A stretch of DNA of 18,206 nucleotides, from the NCBI GenBank assembly GCA_028711875.1, contig JAQTRJ010000006.1, forward strand, positions 1 to 18,206, given 5' to 3'. Each line of letters begins with the position of its first letter. Positions within the stretch are counted from its first letter, which is position 1. Below, in pieces: positions 15,383-18,206 of this stretch. Origin of the DNA: a bacterium. GTDB lineage: Bacteria; Electryoneota; RPQS01. Made by a program: the position numbers and the translations under genes. The notes under the pieces were generated by a model. That model made no database searches. It worked only from the letters and a program-made list of their open reading frames with translations, and was not told the origin of the DNA.

Positions 15383-15904
15383 ATGAGACGGCTATTGGTC
15401 ATTCTGCTGGCGCTTGGATGCCTTTCGGGAATGGGAACGGCGGTGGCGCGCGAGTTGCGCCTCGCGTATGTGGATTCTGAGCGCTTACTGGAAAGCAGTG
15501 AGGAATTCAGGCAGGTGCGGCAGAAATTGCAGGAGGAAGAGCGGGACTATGTATCGCAAGCCTCATCGCTCGAAGAATCGGTTCGGCTGATGGGAGAAGA
15601 GCTGCAAGCGCAGAGTCTCATGCTGTCCGAGGAAGCGCGAAAGGAACGACAGGATCGCTTTCTTGAGAAGCAGAAGGAGCTTGACGATTTTCGCCGTGAG
15701 GTTTGGGGCGAGAACGGCAAGCTGTTCAACCGCAACATAGAGCTGTCCCGGCCGGTGCTGGACAAAATTAACGTGGCGATCCAGAAGGTCAGCGAGGAGT
15801 ACGGCTACGACTTCGTATTTGATGCCGCCACGGCCAGTATCGTGTATGCGCTTCCTGAGTATGACCTGACCGATAAAGTTCTGGACGAGCTGAAAAAGGA
15901 GTGA
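15383..15904 (+). CDS. skp: Skp/OmpH-family periplasmic chaperone
   Basis: A 173-residue protein that holds unfolded outer-membrane proteins in the periplasm before BamA inserts them. The signal peptide is MRRLLVILLALGCLSGMGTAVA, with AVA|RE cleavage. The mature part starts with the family strand LRLAYVDSERLLESSEEF. It runs through a long charged coiled coil rich in Glu, Gln, Lys and Arg (about residues 40-120) that forms the tentacles of the trimer, and returns with INVAIQKVSEEYGYDFVFD plus a short terminal strand (ASIVYALPEYDLTDKVLDEL), which is the usual OmpH C-terminus. The order bamA-skp-lpxD is widely conserved, which supports the call. A cysteine at residue 13 lies in the hydrophobic core but lacks a good lipobox, so this is soluble rather than lipidated. 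Confidence 0.92.
   Translation: MRRLLVILLALGCLSGMGTAVARELRLAYVDSERLLESSEEFRQVRQKLQEEERDYVSQASSLEESVRLMGEELQAQSLMLSEEARKERQDRFLEKQKELDDFRREVWGENGKLFNRNIELSRPVLDKINVAIQKVSEEYGYDFVFDAATASIVYALPEYDLTDKVLDELKKE
15896..15901 (+). promoter_or_regulatory. ribosome binding site that sets the TTG start of lpxD
   Basis: AAGGAG at the very end of skp is 7 nt before TTG 15909 but 19 nt before the next in-frame ATG at 15921. TTG 15909 is therefore the likely start, giving MSLSMSAAEI. Confidence 0.7.
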
Positions 15905-15908
15905 GTCC

Positions 15909-16967
15909 TTGTCCCTCAGCATGAGTGCCGCCGAAATCGCCGCCTTTCTGGGCGGGACCTTGGTGGGGAATCCCGACGTCGTGATCCGCGGAGTGTCCAA
16001 GATTGAAGACGCATGCTCCAGCGACGCGAGTTTCATCGCCAATGTGAAATACGCGCGTTTCCTGAATGCCACCGCCGCAGGAGTTGTTCTGGTGGCTCCC
16101 GGGAGTTACGATCGTGAGACATGCGAACGGACGGTTATTGAGGTCGCCGATCCCTATCACGGATTCCTGCGATTACTCGAAAAATACCATCCAAAGCTGA
16201 CTTGGCTTGCCCCTGGGATTGATTCCACCGCAGTGATTTCTCCGGATGCGGTCGTCGCGGGTGATGCAACGATTGGAGCCTTTGTGTTCATCGGTCCCCG
16301 CTGCCGCGTCGGATCGAGAACGACGATTCATCCCCATGTGGTCTTGGCGGCGGACGTTTGCATCGGCGCGGATTGTGAAATTCATTCGCATGTCAGCCTG
16401 CGCGAAGGAGTACGCGTCGGAGATCGTGTCATCATTCAGAACGGCGCGGTCATCGGTTCTGATGGGTTCGGATTTGCGATGAGTGGGGACGAGTATCGGA
16501 AGGTTCCACAGATGGGAACCGTCGTCATTGAAGATGACGTGGAGATCGGGGCGAACACCACAGTGGATCGCGCTACGCTGGGACACACGGCAATCGGCCG
16601 CGGAACGAAACTCGACAATTTAATTCAAGTCGCGCACAACGTAACGATCGGCAGCCACACGGGAATCGCCGCGCAAACCGGAATCTCCGGTTCGACAAAA
16701 ATCGGAGATCGCTGTCAAATCGGCGGGCAGGCCGGCTTGGTCGGTCACCTGCGAGTCGGAAACGACGTGAAAATCGCCGCACAGTCCGGCATCGGCAGCG
16801 ACATCGCGGACGGTCAGATCATGGCGGGGAGTCCTGCTCGTCCGCTAACCGCGTGGAGACGACTGGAAGGTTCGCTGAGTCGGCTTCCCGCTCTGCTGCA
16901 GCGGGTGAGGGATATCGAAGCGGTCGTATTCGGAAAGGACGCGCAAGGAAAACAGAAAAGTGAGTGA
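15909..16967 (+). CDS. lpxD: UDP-3-O-(3-hydroxyacyl)glucosamine N-acyltransferase LpxD
   Basis: Third enzyme of lipid A synthesis: transfers a 3-hydroxyacyl chain from acyl carrier protein to the 2-amino group of the UDP-sugar made by LpxC. At 352 residues it has the normal length. The N-terminal uridine-binding domain (about 1-100) has the conserved ASFIANVKYARFLNATAAGVV. A left-handed beta-helix of hexapeptide repeats follows (about 105-300: VVAGDATIGAFVFIGPRCRV, then VLAADVCIGADCEI and onwards). The catalytic His243 is in QVAHNVTIG, and GGQAGLVGHLRVG closes the helix. A C-terminal helical segment (SLSRLPALLQRVRDIEAVVF) ends the protein. The stop is overlapped by the LpxC-FabZ start by 8 nt, so the two consecutive pathway steps are likely co-translated. 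Confidence 0.96.
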   Translation: MSLSMSAAEIAAFLGGTLVGNPDVVIRGVSKIEDACSSDASFIANVKYARFLNATAAGVVLVAPGSYDRETCERTVIEVADPYHGFLRLLEKYHPKLTWLAPGIDSTAVISPDAVVAGDATIGAFVFIGPRCRVGSRTTIHPHVVLAADVCIGADCEIHSHVSLREGVRVGDRVIIQNGAVIGSDGFGFAMSGDEYRKVPQMGTVVIEDDVEIGANTTVDRATLGHTAIGRGTKLDNLIQVAHNVTIGSHTGIAAQTGISGSTKIGDRCQIGGQAGLVGHLRVGNDVKIAAQSGIGSDIADGQIMAGSPARPLTAWRRLEGSLSRLPALLQRVRDIEAVVFGKDAQGKQKSE

Positions 16968-18206
16968 ACGACAACGAACAATCGAAAGGCGGATCCACCT
17001 CGCCGGTATTGGTCTGCATACGGGACATAAAACGGAACTCACGTTCTGCCCGGCTGCGCCGAATTTCGGAATCCGCTTCCGACGGATGGATCTTCCGGAA
17101 TCCGTTGAGATCCCTGCGTTGGTGGATTATGTCGTGGAGATATCTCGAGGAACCGTTCTCGGTGCCGGTGAGGTGCGCGTGCATACCGTTGAACATGTCT
17201 TGGCGGCCGCAACCGGAATCGGGATTGATAATCTCATTGTGGAGTTATCTTCCGATGAGCCACCGATCATGGATGGGAGTGCACGTCCGTTCGTAGACGC
17301 CTTTTTAGAAGCCGGAATCGTCGAACAGGACGCCTTACGGGACTATCTGGAGGTGGAAAAGACGGTTGCTTACCACGACGAGGCAGGTGGTGTGGATATC
17401 GTCGTCGTCCCGTCTTCAGAGATGCGCATCACCTACATGATTGACTATCCGCATCCCTCGGTCGGAACGCAGTATACCTCCATGTATTCCCTGGACGAGT
17501 TTATTGAGGAGTTCAGCCTCGCCCGCACGTTCTGTCTGTTGTCCGAAACCGAAGAACTCAAGGCACAAGGACTGATCCAGGGTGGGACGCTGGACAACGC
17601 GGTGGTGTTCGTGGATCGGCGCTTGAACGCCGATGATCTTCAACGTCTGAAGCGGACGTTTCGCCTCGACGCGAACGTCAAACACGGAGAGTCCACTCTG
17701 GACGACCGTCCTTTGCGCTATCGGAACGAACCGGTGCGACATAAGGCGCTCGACCTCATCGGAGATTTATCGCTGGTCGGAGTTCCGATCAAGGGGCATA
17801 TCCTGGCGGCGCGGGGCGGGCACACGTCGCACGTGGAAGTTGCGCGAATGCTTCGCAAATTATACGAAACACAGCGTCTCACCCGCAAATTCGGCAGCAA
17901 GGGCGGACGCGGCTACGTTTTTGATGCACGGGCGATTGCCAAGCTTCTTCCTCATGCGTACCCGATGTTGCTGGTGGATCGGATTCTGGAGTTGACTCCT
18001 CTTGAAAAAGTTGTTGGAATCAAGAACATCACGCGAAACGAGCCATTCTTTGACGGCCATTTCCCCGGTCAACCGATCATGCCTGGGGTATTGATTATCG
18101 AGTCCATGGGTCAGACCGGAGGAGTTCTGCTGCTGAACTCGGTGGAACAGCCCGAGACGAAAGTCGTGATGTTTACCGGATTGGATAACGTAAAATTCCG
18201 AAAGCC
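16960..18206 (+). CDS. lpxC/fabZ: bifunctional LpxC-FabZ fusion (UDP-3-O-acyl-GlcNAc deacetylase / 3-hydroxyacyl-ACP dehydratase), 3' end cut by the window
   Basis: Reads from GTG 16960 (AAGGA at 16945-16949, 10 nt upstream) to the window edge with no stop; about 415 residues are visible. The LpxC part makes the committed zinc-dependent deacetylation of lipid A. Glu78 and His79 lie in HTVEHVLAAATG, EPPIMDGSARPF is conserved, and the zinc ligands His261 and Asp265 (HKALDLIGDL) and His288 (GGHTSHVEVAR) are all present. After a short linker a FabZ domain begins near residue 325: LLPHAYPMLLVDRILEL, then NEPFFDGHFPGQPIMPGVL with catalytic His367, and IIESMGQ with Glu381. FabZ dehydrates 3-hydroxyacyl-ACP in fatty acid synthesis, the same intermediate pool LpxD draws on. 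The fusion is a known arrangement in Bacteroidetes and related phyla. Roughly the last 40-50 residues are missing; lpxA would be the expected next gene. Confidence 0.96.
   Translation, partial: MSERQRTIERRIHLAGIGLHTGHKTELTFCPAAPNFGIRFRRMDLPESVEIPALVDYVVEISRGTVLGAGEVRVHTVEHVLAAATGIGIDNLIVELSSDEPPIMDGSARPFVDAFLEAGIVEQDALRDYLEVEKTVAYHDEAGGVDIVVVPSSEMRITYMIDYPHPSVGTQYTSMYSLDEFIEEFSLARTFCLLSETEELKAQGLIQGGTLDNAVVFVDRRLNADDLQRLKRTFRLDANVKHGESTLDDRPLRYRNEPVRHKALDLIGDLSLVGVPIKGHILAARGGHTSHVEVARMLRKLYETQRLTRKFGSKGGRGYVFDARAIAKLLPHAYPMLLVDRILELTPLEKVVGIKNITRNEPFFDGHFPGQPIMPGVLIIESMGQTGGVLLLNSVEQPETKVVMFTGLDNVKFRK

Noticed and set aside
1..18206. CRISPR repeats, insertion sequences, att sites, tRNA or rRNA genes.
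   Set aside because: I saw no spaced direct repeats, transposase-like frames, tRNA cloverleaf or rRNA signatures, and coding density leaves no gap above about 90 nt.

Overview
The window is a dense, entirely plus-strand stretch of housekeeping DNA from an uncultured Gram-negative (diderm) bacterium. It carries fourteen protein genes, the last cut by the window edge. I see no mobile element, CRISPR array, tRNA or rRNA. Three things point to the FCB superphylum or a neighbouring candidate phylum (Zixibacteria-, KSB1- or Gemmatimonadota-like) rather than Proteobacteria: an LpxC-FabZ fusion, an arginyl-tRNA synthetase with an altered HIGH motif, and tamB placed directly before bamA. Clear AGGAG-type ribosome binding sites argue against typical Bacteroidetes. 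The placement is an inference.

Region 1 (1-1400): a stand-alone GlmU-type N-terminal uridylyltransferase domain, then a small secreted beta-rich protein of unknown function. The small gene has its own candidate promoter and is closed by the only clear rho-independent terminator in the window (1369-1400).

Region 2 (1411-8177): a tightly packed run of a membrane-anchored LytR_C-domain protein, the ribosome silencing factor RsfS, ArgS, a PfkB-family kinase, an MtnA-type aldose-1-phosphate isomerase, a secreted TPR protein and undecaprenyl diphosphate synthase. Most junctions are 4-nt NTGA overlaps, which suggests translational coupling. The rsfS frame has no ATG, GTG or TTG far enough upstream to encode the whole domain; a CTG at 2049 fits the same overlap geometry.

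Region 3 (8174-18206): an envelope-building module. It holds a shortened FAD-binding (GlcE-like) protein, TamB, BamA with five POTRA domains, a Skp/OmpH chaperone, LpxD and LpxC-FabZ. BamA, Skp and TamB serve outer-membrane protein assembly and lipid transport; LpxD and LpxC-FabZ make lipid A and supply acyl chains; UppS just upstream makes the lipid carrier for peptidoglycan and O-antigen.

I find no convincing undescribed system. The best leads are the non-canonical rsfS start with its histone-H1-like tail, the ArgRS active-site variant, the PfkB-MtnA pair and the minimal FAD protein lodged next to tamB.
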